Part shown: in pieces, positions 9,418-19,837 of the stretch
How the letters are laid out: each line of letters opens with the position of its first letter
Position numbering within the stretch: position 1 is the stretch's first letter
Assembly: GCF_900700375.1 (NCBI RefSeq)
Contig: NC_041713.1
Coordinates: 20,053,464 to 20,117,463 of the forward strand
Origin: Denticeps clupeoides
Taxonomy: Eukaryota; Chordata; Actinopteri; Clupeiformes; Denticipitidae
DNA length: 64,000 nt
Direction: 5' to 3'
Program-made: the position numbers and the translations under genes
Notes under the pieces: model-generated
Seen by the model: only the letters and a program-made list of their open reading frames with translations
What the model was told of the DNA's origin: nothing
Databases searched by the model: none

Positions 9418-11990
9418 GCTCAAGTTCAAGTAACCTTTATTGTCATCTCTTCTATATATTGTGCAGATATACAGAGAGACGAGAAGACGTGGCTCCAGTT
9501 TACACAGTGCAACATAAAAGTAGACATAAAAAAAAAAAAAAAACAGAAAACAGATGCGTCACATCAAATACAATATATAAATAAATAAGATACAGAATAT
9601 ACATTTTAGCTAAAAATGAAGTGTTAAAAAGTGTCCAGTGATATATACATGTTTAAACTGTGCAAATAAACAATAGTAGTGATAGTACAGTTATTGGTTT
9701 CAGTGCAACAAGCAGCGTGTGCATAATTGCAGCAATGAGGTATAAAGTGCAGAGGTGCAACAGAGTTAGTCCACAGTGCGAGTGTGCGGGGGGGGAAGTA
9801 TGAGTGCAGGTAGTGTGTTCAGGAGCCTGATGGCTTGTGGGAAGAAGCTATCACGCATCCTGGAGGATCGAGACCTGATGCTGCGGTAGCGTCTGTCGGA
9901 TGGGAGGAGTGTAAAAAGTCCATGTGATGGGTGTGAGGGGTCCAGCACGATGCAGGAGGCTCTTCTGATGCAGCGCTTATGGAAGATGTCGAGCAGCGGC
10001 GGAAGAGACGCTCCGATGATGTTACCAGCTGCTTTGATGATCCTTTGAAGCTGCCTGATATCGGCAACAGTACTGTTACCGAACCAGGTGGAGATGCAGC
10101 TGGTCAGGACACTCTCTATGGTGCCCCTGTAAAGCGCGGTGAGGGTGGGAGGGGGCAGGTTGGCTCGCTTCAGCCGTCTCAGAAAGTGGAGACGCTGCTG
10201 GGCCTTTTTGGTAATGGAGGTGATGTTGGTGGTCCAAGTGAGATCGTCTGAGATGTGGACTCCCAGGAACTTGGTGTCTTTTACAGTCTCAACCGTGGAG
10301 CCGTGGATGCTGAGTGGGGTGTGTGTGGGGCGAGTTCTCCTGAAGTCGACGATCATTTCCTTTGTTTTGTCCACATTCAGCGACAGGTTGTTCTCACCAG
10401 GCAGCCAGCTGCTGTACCTCAACTCTGTAAGCCGACTCATCGTTGTTGCTGATGAGCCCCACCACGGTCGTGTCGTCGGTGAATTTGATGATGTGGTTCG
10501 AGCTGTGCAGGGCGGTGCAGTCGTGAGTCAGGAGTGTGAACAGAAGTGGACTGAGAACGCAGCCCTGAGGGGCTCCGGTACTCAGCTTGATGGTGCTGGA
10601 AACGTTCTCGCCGATTCGGACGGACTGAGGTCTCTCTGACAGGAAATCCAGTATCCATTTACAGAGTGAGGTGCTCAGTCCCAGCTTGCTCAGTTTCACA
10701 CACAGTCTCCGGGGGATGATGGTGTTGAATGCTGAACTAAAGTCTATGAACAGCAATCTAACATAAGAGTCTTTATTGTCCAGGTGTGAGAGGGAAAGGT
10801 GAAGTGCAGTGGACATCGCGTCCTCAGTTGACCTGTTTGTGCGATAAGCGAACTGCAGAGGGTCCAGTGAGTGAGGGAGGTTGCTTTTCACCTGTGCCAA
10901 GACAAGTCTCTCAAAGCACTTCATGGTGATGGGGGTCAGAGCGATGGGCTGGTAGTCATTCAGACAGGAAACTGAAGATTTCTTCGGCACTGGGATGATG
11001 GTGGTGGACTTGAAGCACACTGGGACGATCATCTGGCTCAGCGAAGTGTTGAAGATGTCTGTGAACACCTCGGCTAGCTGATCAGCGCAGTCTCTCAGCA
11101 CACGACCAGGAATGTTGTCTGGACCTGCAGCTTTTCGTGGGTCAACCTTGGCGAGGGTTCTCCTCACATCGGCTGATGGTCGGTGATGGGAGGCATGGCT
11201 TTCGTCGTGTGCGTGTTGTTCAGTGTATCGAACCGTGCGTAGAACTTGTTCAGGTCCTCAGGGAGTGTGGCATGCTTGGTGCTGGCTTGTACTGAGTGAC
11301 AGCCTGGATGCCCTGCCACAAACTGCGAGTGTCTTTTGTGTTGTTGAAGTGATTCTGAATCTTTTTTTGCGTGCGTTCGCTTTGCTTGACGTATAGAGCG
11401 AGAGAGGTTAGCCCTCGCTATTCTGAGGGCAGCTTTTCTTCCGGACCGGAAAGCAGCATCTCTCTCTCTCTGCGGTGTGAACCAGGGCTTCTCGTTGGTT
11501 CTGGTGGTGATGTTCTTTAGGACTGTAACATCCTCTATGCATTTGGTGATGTAACACGTCACAGATTCCGCAAACTCGTCCAGACTTAATGCAAAAAAAA
11601 TAAAAATATTCCAGTCCGTGCACTCAAAACAGCCCTGGAGTGCTGAGACGGCTCCACTTGGCCAGACTCTGATGGTCTTCCTGGCAGGTCTTGTGCGTTT
11701 CAGCAGTGTTGAGTATGCAGGCAGCAACATCACTGTGGCGTGGTCTGAGGAACCGATGTGTGGGCGCACTGCTGCTTTGTAGGCACCACGCACGTTGGTG
11801 TACTTTATCCAGGCAGTTCTCCCCTCTGGTAGCAAAGTCCACATGTTGATGGAATTTGGGGAAAACTGACTTCAAGTTCGCGTGGTTAAAATCGCCGGCA
11901 ATGATGAGAAATCTGTCCGGGTGCGTGGTCTGGAGCTTGCTGATATGTGTATGCAGTTTATCACCCGACAGTTTACTATACATTTCCGAC
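9418..11990 (-). mobile_element. Rex1/L2-type non-LTR retrotransposon (LINE), 5'-truncated
   Basis: Minus-strand pieces, 5' to 3': end of an apurinic endonuclease (HPDRFLIIAGDFNHANLK, GSSDHATVML), linker, then reverse transcriptase with [57 protein letters not shown] and the active-site [10 protein letters not shown]. The C-terminal part has KTKEMIVDFRR and FLGVHISDDLTW, and ends at about 9766. The 3' UTR runs to about 9418, where AATAAAGGTTACTTGAAC reads on the minus strand. The frame is broken at several points (for example between 11164-11844 and 10394-11167, and around 10394-10440), so it is dead. The FSSAFNT box fits the Rex1 group within the CR1/L2 superfamily. Confidence 0.88.
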
Positions 11991-11993
11991 AAT

Positions 11994-12160
11994 GGCAGTA
12001 CATTTATCAGACGCCCTTATTACAATCAGTAGACAGTCCCCCCCTGGAGACACTCAGGGTTAAGTGTCTTGCTCAGGGACAAGATGGTAGTAAGTGGGGT
12101 TTGAACCTGGGTCTTCTGGTTCATAGGCGAGTGTGTTACCCACTAGGCTGCTACCACCCC
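11994..12160 (-). repeat. SINE family B, near full length, at the LINE 5' edge
   Basis: Reverse complement of the tRNA-derived SINE: the head with CCTAGTGGGTAACACACTCG and CCAGAAGACCCAGGTTCAAA (box A and box B-like) is at 12160, and the tail near 11994. It abuts the broken 5' end of the LINE. Confidence 0.85.
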
Positions 12161-12204
12161 ACAGCTCCAGGGCAGCAGGCTGGAATGAACAATTTCCTAT
12201 TAAC

Positions 12205-12501
12205 AGTTTTAAAGTAGGCGGTTGCCATGACGACGATGACGATGGCGCCGGCGGGAGGAAGGACCCGGGAGCGCAGCCCGGCGGGCGCCTGGCCTTCGGT
12301 TCGACTCATTACCGCTCCGAATCGCTCCGTGGGACGCAACGCGTCTGCAAGTCGCGTCCACGTTTACAGATTCCTGCGGAAGGGGAGGGGGAGCCTGCCG
12401 CGGCCCGCCCCGCGAAACGTGACACGCAGTCCTTTCACGTCCCGCCGACAAAGTTTCTCGCTGCATGCTCCGACCCCGAACTTCTCCAGGGCCCGTTTAA
12501 A
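12205..12501 (+). promoter_or_regulatory. GC/CpG-rich promoter and 5' UTR of fkbp10
   Basis: Sudden change to CpG-dense sequence (about 12240-12430) directly before the fkbp10 start. Consistent with a CpG-island promoter. The transcription start cannot be fixed by eye. Confidence 0.55.
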
Positions 12502-15500
12502 ATGTCTCGGAAGTGGTTCTGCGCGTTGGCCTGCATTTCGGCCGTATGCACGGCGTGCAGCTCCAGTCCACTGGAGGACTTGCTTATCGATCGCTACTTG
12601 GTCCCCAGCCTGTGTCCGAGAGAGGTGCAAATAGGAGACTACGTCAGATATCACTACAACGGGACGTTCACTGACGGGAACAGATTTGACTCCAGGTAAG
12701 ATGCATTTTTAAAACCTGAACGTGCTGTTTCCACAGATCATTTAAAATGTGTTCGGGATATGGACACGCAGTTTTTTTTTTTTTTTTATCGCCTTGAACA
12801 ACTTTTTAAAATTCACGATCCGGAGCCTGTCCTGCCACGCATGCAACCACCTTTTAATTGCAGCCTTTCTGTGTTAAATCTCGGGCCATTGTTTCAGGCC
12901 TACACAAGACACCGCCTAGTTTCACAGGCAAAGACTTTTATATTTACAGCATTTATCAGACGCAGTTATCCAGAGCGACTTACATTCAGCAGTTACAGGG
13001 ACAGTCCACCCCTGGGGTCAACTAGGGTTAAGTGTCTTGCTCATCTGAACTCATGACGTGATTATTTATTCTCTTTTTATTTCCAGCCATGACAAAGGCA
13101 AGCCCTTCACTGGCCAGATTGGTTTGGGGAGTCCGTTGATTCCCGGGCTGGACCGTGGAATACAGGGCATGTGCGTGAATGAACGCAGGAAGCTCACTAT
13201 CCCTCCTCACCTGGCCTATGGTGTCCTCGGCGCAGGTAACAGCCAAATCGGAAGTCTCTCTATTTCACTTCACTCAACCTACGACTTGTGGTCGCTTGTG
13301 ACTACAGGACGGCTGTACGCTTTAAGTCACGGTCCGGTTCCGCCAGCACAACACCAACATCCCATCAGCACTGCTGAGACCAGCAGCTCAATGTGACTGC
13401 AGATTTCATTGGTTGTGTCAAACAAGTTGTGAATATGTTGTATCATTAAAACACAAGATGACTTGAAGTGATGCTCGGAGTGCATATGAATGGCATCAAC
13501 AAATTTTTTGTTGCAGAATAACGTGAAGAATTCCAAGATGCCTTTTCAGTGGTGATTGTGTTGCATTTTACCCAGATACAATGCCGGCTATTGTCTAATT
13601 GTCCGGCTATTGTCTAATATACCATTGATGAATAGCGTACAAGCAGTAGATGGGCTATCGCTTCCCCAGTGTGCCTAATAAAGTGACCGCGTCTGTTCTT
13701 AGGTTCTGTGATTCCTCCAGATACCACGCTGGTGTTTGACATTCTCCTGCTAGACATTTGGAACATGGAGGACAAGGTCCAGACACGCACACTCAGTAAG
13801 CCCAAGAACTGTAAGCGTTCCGTGGCTTCTACGGACTTCATCAGGTACCACTACAACGGAACCCTGCTCAACGGAACCCTGTTCGATTCCAGGTGGGCAT
13901 GTGCAGTTCGAACAAGAACATTCTGTCTAATACTGTTGTCAAGACAGTTATTTGTCTATAGAATCTCTTAGTAGTCATTCTAGTTCTATTAAATTGGTAC
14001 ATCGGATTTTGCAGCAGAACTGAAAAATACTTACAGCCATAGCTTGATCAGTAAATCAATCTCAACATATTAATATAAAATCTTGAATGTATATATTAAA
14101 TATGTTTATTATTCCACACAAGAAATGGTTATTGGATGCTTCAACCACTTTGAACCCATTCATTTTCCCATACAAACCAAGACGTTGTAAAATGCAAACC
14201 AACTACTTAGAAAATTATTTAGGATCTTGCAGAAGTCTAAAATATCAGACATGATGGAAGTAACTGTAATTCCACTACTGTGGTTAGTTGTAATAGTGTA
14301 AATTATCTCATCCATGTACATTTACAGAAACCGTAATGGTCTTGGTATCACATAGCTTAGATGGAGCACCGGCTGTACGTTGAAATGAAGCAGCTTCTAG
14401 TAGCAATCAGGAGACTAGTGATCTATCTTGTAGTTAATTGTTCATTATTGCCACTTATTTTTGAGCATTGACAGCATGGTCTGTTAATTCATCACTACTC
14501 TGTCATTATCTTGACGAGCTTCGTGAGATTCACATACATGCTCATGCTGTTTAAGGAACTTTGGAAAACCAAAGTTGGTTGAGAGAATGACGAGATAAAT
14601 GCTGTCGTTAACATTTTGCCCACCTCATAGACAAATGAGTTTCCTCAAAGACAAATGTGTAGGTTTACATTTAAATTTAAATTTAAGGCATGTGGCAGAC
14701 GCCTTTATCCAGATCGTCTTACAACGTGCTGTCATGTTACCATCGATGAAGAGATCAATTCTGGTTCACTAGGACCCCCAAACTATGAATACAATCTTTT
14801 TATTCACTCTGTGAGTCAGACAATAAGAATGTTGATCTAAATATATAGGTTTTAACCGACTACAGTCTGTAACTGTATACCTAATAAACGCGGAGATGTA
14901 TGCATCTAGACGTAAATTTTGGGTGTGGATGTACTGGTAGATTTCATACAGTGAGACTTTTGCCTGTTTTTTTTTTTTTTTTTTTAGCCATTTCAGGAAT
15001 CAAACATATGACACTTATGTTGGCTATGGCTACCTCATCAAAGGCATGGATCAGGGCCTACTGGGTATGTGCGTGGGGGAGAGGCGTTCAATCATCATCC
15101 CGCCATTCCTGGCCTATGAAGACAAAGGATATGGTAACAGTAACTGTAATAGTAACTGTAACAAGTAAGTGACCCTTTACCCAGAATTATCTTTCCCTCT
15201 CACATCTAGGAACACAGGTTCCACCCTACGCCAGTCTCATGTTTGATGTCTTGCTGGTCGACCTGTTCAATGCCAAAGATGACGTCACTGTGGAAATCCA
15301 GACACTTCCAGAGCCGTGCACCCGGAAAGCAGTGGTGGGCGATTATATCCGCTACCACTATAATGGAAGTTTTCAGGATGGAACCATTTTTGACACCAGG
15401 TAAGCTAAGAGGATTTCTCAATGGTTTTAGCATTGTAGCCCTTTGTTTCCGAATCCTAAGAACTATGGGTCATTTGTTTATTTTAATTGTCATTAATACA

Positions 15501-18500
15501 AGTCTGCTGACACAGTAGCCACCTACATGGTTGTGCCACAGTAATAATTCATGTCAGTGACATGACCTCACTTAAACAAATGCAGCATGCTGACATCCAA
15601 AAGGCTGTTACGGCCATCCGTCAATCAGTGTCTTACAGACTAGGTTTGCTCTATTATAGTGTTCTATGCACCCAAATATATCTGAAGTGGTTTTCCTTTA
15701 CTCACCACTTGTGTGAACTTCTTTAATAAGTGGAAGATAAGGTAGTTAAGGAGCAAGCCTATTAGGATGATGACAGTCCGCATTATTCTACTATTTATAT
15801 TCTTCCCTGTAATAAAATATAGATTTAGGTGATAGATCAACACTCTATCAAAGATTTAGCTTGCTTCATTTGCATTGGAAACTGGTCATACAATGTCCCA
15901 CACAGATATTACTTGTTTACAGCTGATCACCCTAGCCAGAAGATCTATAGCTTTGTGTCCCAATTCAAGGAATGGAAACTCCAGCCTGTCCCACTTCATA
16001 TGGATAAAAACTGTTGACAAGTTTTCTTTCTGTGTGTCAGTTACCAGCGGAACAGTACCTACAACACCTACATTGGGATGGGTTATGTTATTGCGGGAAT
16101 AGATAAAGCTCTGCAGGGCGTCTGTATTGGGGAGAAGAGGCGCGTCACCCTCCCCCCTCACTTAGCCTACGGAGAGAGCGGAATTGGTGAGTGAATGGTG
16201 TTTTTTTTTTTTTTTGTTTTTTTTTTTTTTTCTGTAAAGTAATATTCTCAACTTAATATCAAGGTCTAGATCAGTGTTTTTCCCAACCTTCTTTCCCACT
16301 ACTCCCTTGGGGGAACTAGAGATTGCAGGGTGTCCACACAATTTAATCTGCGCTGAGGTTCCAAAAATTATATTTGTAAACATTACATTTATAAAATCCC
16401 AATTACACACCTAATTGGATGATCAAAACTCTGTATAACCCTGTAGGCTAAATAGACTCTAAATAGCCTACAGTGTAAAACAAGGAGAATAACAACAACA
16501 AAAACCTACAACTGCTCTTTGTTTTTTGCATATAAAAGTTTGTAATAAATCACTCTATTCTTTTAATGTGTGTATGTGGTAAGGAATTGGGGTTGAAGTC
16601 CTGGCTTGTCTTGGACACAGGCGGTGGGGGCTTCAGTGAAAATAGTTGTGTACCACTGCTCTAGATGAACATGAGATTTAGTGTAGTGTTCAAGGCAGAA
16701 AATACTACACCATGAGTTGAATCCATTCTATTTGTGTCATTATGCTGTCATGGAAAAACGGAAATGTTCATGGTTTACTAATTAAAGAATTAATTGTTAA
16801 GTCAGGTATAATTATCAATTGTGCCATCAGTGGATTAGTATATTTTTTTTCTTGTATAATTGCCCCTTTTTTTTTTTTTCTGTTTCAGAGGGTTTAATCC
16901 CCGGTTCTGCAGTGCTCATTTTTGACATCCATGTGATTGACTTCCACAACCCCAATGACACAGTGCAGATAAAAACTACCCACAAGCCTGCTGACTGTAA
17001 CATCACAAGCAGTTCTTATGACCTCATCCTGTATCGTTACAACTGCTCTCTGCTTGATGGGACATTACTCTACTCCTCGTGAGCCCCTGCACTCATGTAC
17101 CAATGCCCTTATATGTCAGCATGTACCCCTCAGGTTCTAGATGCCTCTAAGGAAGCCTTATTACAGAAATTGCCCAACATGTAAATTTTGTCTGAACAGT
17201 TTGGTAACTGTGATGACTAGGGTTAGTTTTATTTATTTCTTTTTAACTCAAATTAAGTCTGTGTTTCTTACAATATATGAAATAAACGTACCTAACTTTC
17301 ATCATGCATTGTTGTAGCTATGGCTAAAGAGGCTCATGTTCATTGAGAGACCTAACTAATATTAAAGCTTGGATCATGGTCCAGGGTAGCCTTTGAGTTT
17401 TCTTATCTGAAATTACTTTGGCTGAAGGAATTTATAAATTGAGAAAAACCTATTAAAAACCTCCCTAAACTTAAAAATAATTATTGTGTGCATTGGAACA
17501 GTGAGGTTGAGTTTCTAAAGAACAGAAATGTTAAGTTCTTGCCTTTCACAATTTTCTCACAGGGATCATTACAGCACGTCCTCCCGTGTAACACTGGGTG
17601 TAGGGAAGATTGTTTTGGGTGTGGATGAAGGGCTGCAGGGCATGTGTGTGGGTGAACGGAGAGAAGTCATCATACCCCCCCACTTTGCTCATGGGGAGTA
17701 TGGAGGTGAGAAATCACCACCAAACAGGAAAAGCAATCTGATATGAATCCCAATGGTTTATTTAATCACACACATCATTCATACATGTGCTGATTCCTGC
17801 TGTTTTTGTCCAGCGGATGGCGTACCCGGCAGCGCCGTTCTGATGTTTGAGCTGGAGTTGCTGGAGCTGCAGAGAGGTGTTCCTGAGGGATACCTGTTTG
17901 TGTGGCTGGAGGACAGTCCAAATCCCTTGTTCCCTGCTCTGGATCTTAACCAGGACAAGGAGGTTCCTCTAGAGGAGGTCTAGCCACACCCGTACACTCA
18001 AACACAATGGCTTTGACTTATTTTTCTCACTAACACGCCTGCACAAACACACTTATTTGGTTTTGATTTACAGGGGCAGTGGTGGCCTAGCGGTTAAGGA
18101 AGCGGCCCAGTAATCAGAAGGTTGCCGGTTCGAATCACAATCCGCCAAGGTACCATTAAGGTGCCACTGAGCAAAGTACCGTCCCCACACACTGCTCCCA
18201 GGGCGCCTGTCATGGCTGCCCACTGCTCACTCAGGGTGATGGTTAAATGCAGAGGACACATTTCGTTGTGTCACCGTGTGCTGTGCTGCAGCGTTTCACA
18301 ATGACAATCACTTCACTTTTTTTTTTTTATTATTTTACATGCTTGCATCTTGCTATCACACCAGTGTACCTACTTAATGCTCGGATCTGGTTATCTGGCA
18401 GAATACAATCATTGATGAGCTAGTGGACTCCATACTTAAGAACATCTTTGTCTCTTTATAGTTTTCCACCTTTATCAAGACCCAGGTGATAGAGGGGAGA

Positions 18501-18647
18501 GGTCGAATGAGGCCAGGAATGGACCCTGAGATCATTATTAAGGATATGTTCACCCTTCAGGACCGCAATAATGATGGCAAGATCACTGCTGATGAGCTAA
18601 AACTGAAGACAGAAGAACAGGAGAGTTCCAAACACGATGAACTATGA
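12502..18647 (+). CDS. fkbp10: FKBP10 (FKBP65), ER peptidyl-prolyl isomerase
   Basis: Ten exons: 12502-12695, 13087-13235, 13703-13892, 14988-15133, 15210-15399, 16041-16186, 16889-17078, 17563-17705, 17814-17977, 18462-18647. They sum to 565 codons plus stop (human about 582). Signal peptide, then [20 protein letters not shown], which matches FKBP10 rather than FKBP9. Four FKBP domains follow, each spread over two exons with repeated YHYNGT...DGT and GMCVGERR-like cores. Then come an EF-hand pair ([24 protein letters not shown]) and a C-terminal HDEL ER-retrieval signal. The family assists procollagen folding and lysyl hydroxylase action in the ER. The neighbour nt5c3b repeats the human FKBP10-NT5C3B pairing. 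AATAAA is at 18933-18938. Intron 9 carries a SINE. Confidence 0.95.
12941..13043 (-). repeat. SINE family B, 3' part, in fkbp10 intron 1
   Basis: Reads TATTTACAGCATTTATCAGA, CAGAGCGACTTACA and GGGTTAAGTGTCTTGCTCA. The tRNA-like head is missing. Confidence 0.8.
16272..16658. mobile_element. hAT-type MITE in fkbp10 intron 6
   Basis: Opens with CAGTGTTTTT and closes with GTACCACTG, which pair as short terminal inverted repeats. It is flanked by GTCTAGAT (16264-16271) and CTCTAGAT (16659-16666), an 8-bp target duplication with one mismatch, as expected for hAT elements. No coding capacity. Confidence 0.7.
18073..18320 (+). repeat. SINE family A, full length, in fkbp10 intron 9
   Basis: tRNA-derived head GGGGCAGTGGTGGCCTAGCG (box A) and GGTTCGAAT (box B), then the body with GGCGCCTGTCATGGCTGCCC and GGTTAAATGCAGAGGACACA, and the tail TGACAATCACTTCACTTTT. 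This is the best complete example of the family in the window. Confidence 0.9.
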
Positions 18648-19227
18648 GAAAGACATGTAGTTTTGAAATACTGTGGCCCACCAAAGCAAAGCCTCTAGCC
18701 CCTCCCACTTGCTCCCCCCATTCAGAAAATTTGTTTCTTTTGGGAAATCAGGAGTTGATGAACTGCTGAGCACCACCTAATGGTTCGTTTGTTCTGGGCA
18801 TTAAGGGCACTTTTGGCTTTTAAATACATTCTATTAATTATTTTGTTTTTATTAATTAATTTTCTTGTTTTACTGTTTTGTGGATTAAATGCAGTGTATA
18901 TATGTATTTTTCCCCTGTTATGTGCCATACAAAATAAACAATCTGTTTTATATGAAATATGTGTATATATATACGTTTTGAATATATATTGTATTTTCTG
19001 AAATACGTAGTAAGACAAGTGACAGTGATGAGGACTTGTTCCTGCAATGTTGTAATAATATATGCAATTATTTAACACCACAGTACCATGTAAGGGAATT
19101 ACTTGTTTTATTCTGGAAGACAATTTATCAAATAAGCGACAATTCAAATCTAACAAACTCTTTGCACTAAAACTGAAAAGGAACTCAGAAAAGGAGGTCC
19201 AAATGAAAGCAAACTATATAAACTATG

Positions 19228-19283
19228 AGGGGCAGTGGTGGCCTAGCGGGTAAGGAAGCAGACCTGTAATCAGAAGGCTGCCA
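19228..19283 (+). repeat. SINE family A, head only
   Basis: GGGGCAGTGGTGGCCTAGCG through AATCAGAAGGCTGCCA. The body is absent, so this is a truncated or partly deleted copy. Confidence 0.8.
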
Positions 19284-19837
19284 TTTCTATATTTTTGGTG
19301 CATATGTAAAGTGGGTACAACTGCAAGTCAAGTTTACTTCCTCTGTCGAAACTGATTGTAATGTGACTGTGATGAGACTGCCAGGTTTTACAGGCATCAA
19401 TAACATGTACATAAAGTGTTTTTGTTATATACAAAATGTTTCTTTAACCATGAATAGATTCCAAAAGTTGTAATTTCTCATTAGAGATGATCCACAGTAA
19501 CTGATGCCTGCATTTCTCAAAACTTCCCATTTCCTCTCCGCCACTACAATCAGAGCAAAAAAGGTTTTTACAAGTGGAGTAAAATTTTAAAACCAACTCC
19601 AGTGACTCACCAAAGTTATATGTGCGTTCACTGTGCATTACAAGAGTGTCATCAAGGTTTTGGAAAAAGAAAGAGTTGTGTCTTCCTCTGGAAAACATGG
19701 AGCTCATAAAACACGAGCAGAGAATGTGGTGCAATGTTGTAAACAGATGCTATTAAACCACCGCCACACTGCTGCTTATCACTCGTTTCTAATCCCAGTT
19801 CAACTGAGGTAAGGGTTGTGGTAGAAGGGGTCAAAGT

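Noticed and set aside
10139-10639. Plus-strand open frame of 166 residues
   Set aside because: It is the antisense shadow of the LINE reverse transcriptase on the minus strand.
18073-18320. tRNA gene
   Set aside because: The A and B boxes belong to the head of a tRNA-derived SINE with a long non-tRNA body; no cloverleaf with an intact acceptor stem is seen.
12502-18647. Calling the isomerase gene fkbp9 (with nt5c3a next door)
   Set aside because: FKBP9-NT5C3A are also neighbours in human and HDEL fits FKBP9. However, the N-terminal [10 protein letters not shown] text, the [10 protein letters not shown] region and the NT5C3B-like EERRESY C-terminus all favour the FKBP10-NT5C3B pair.
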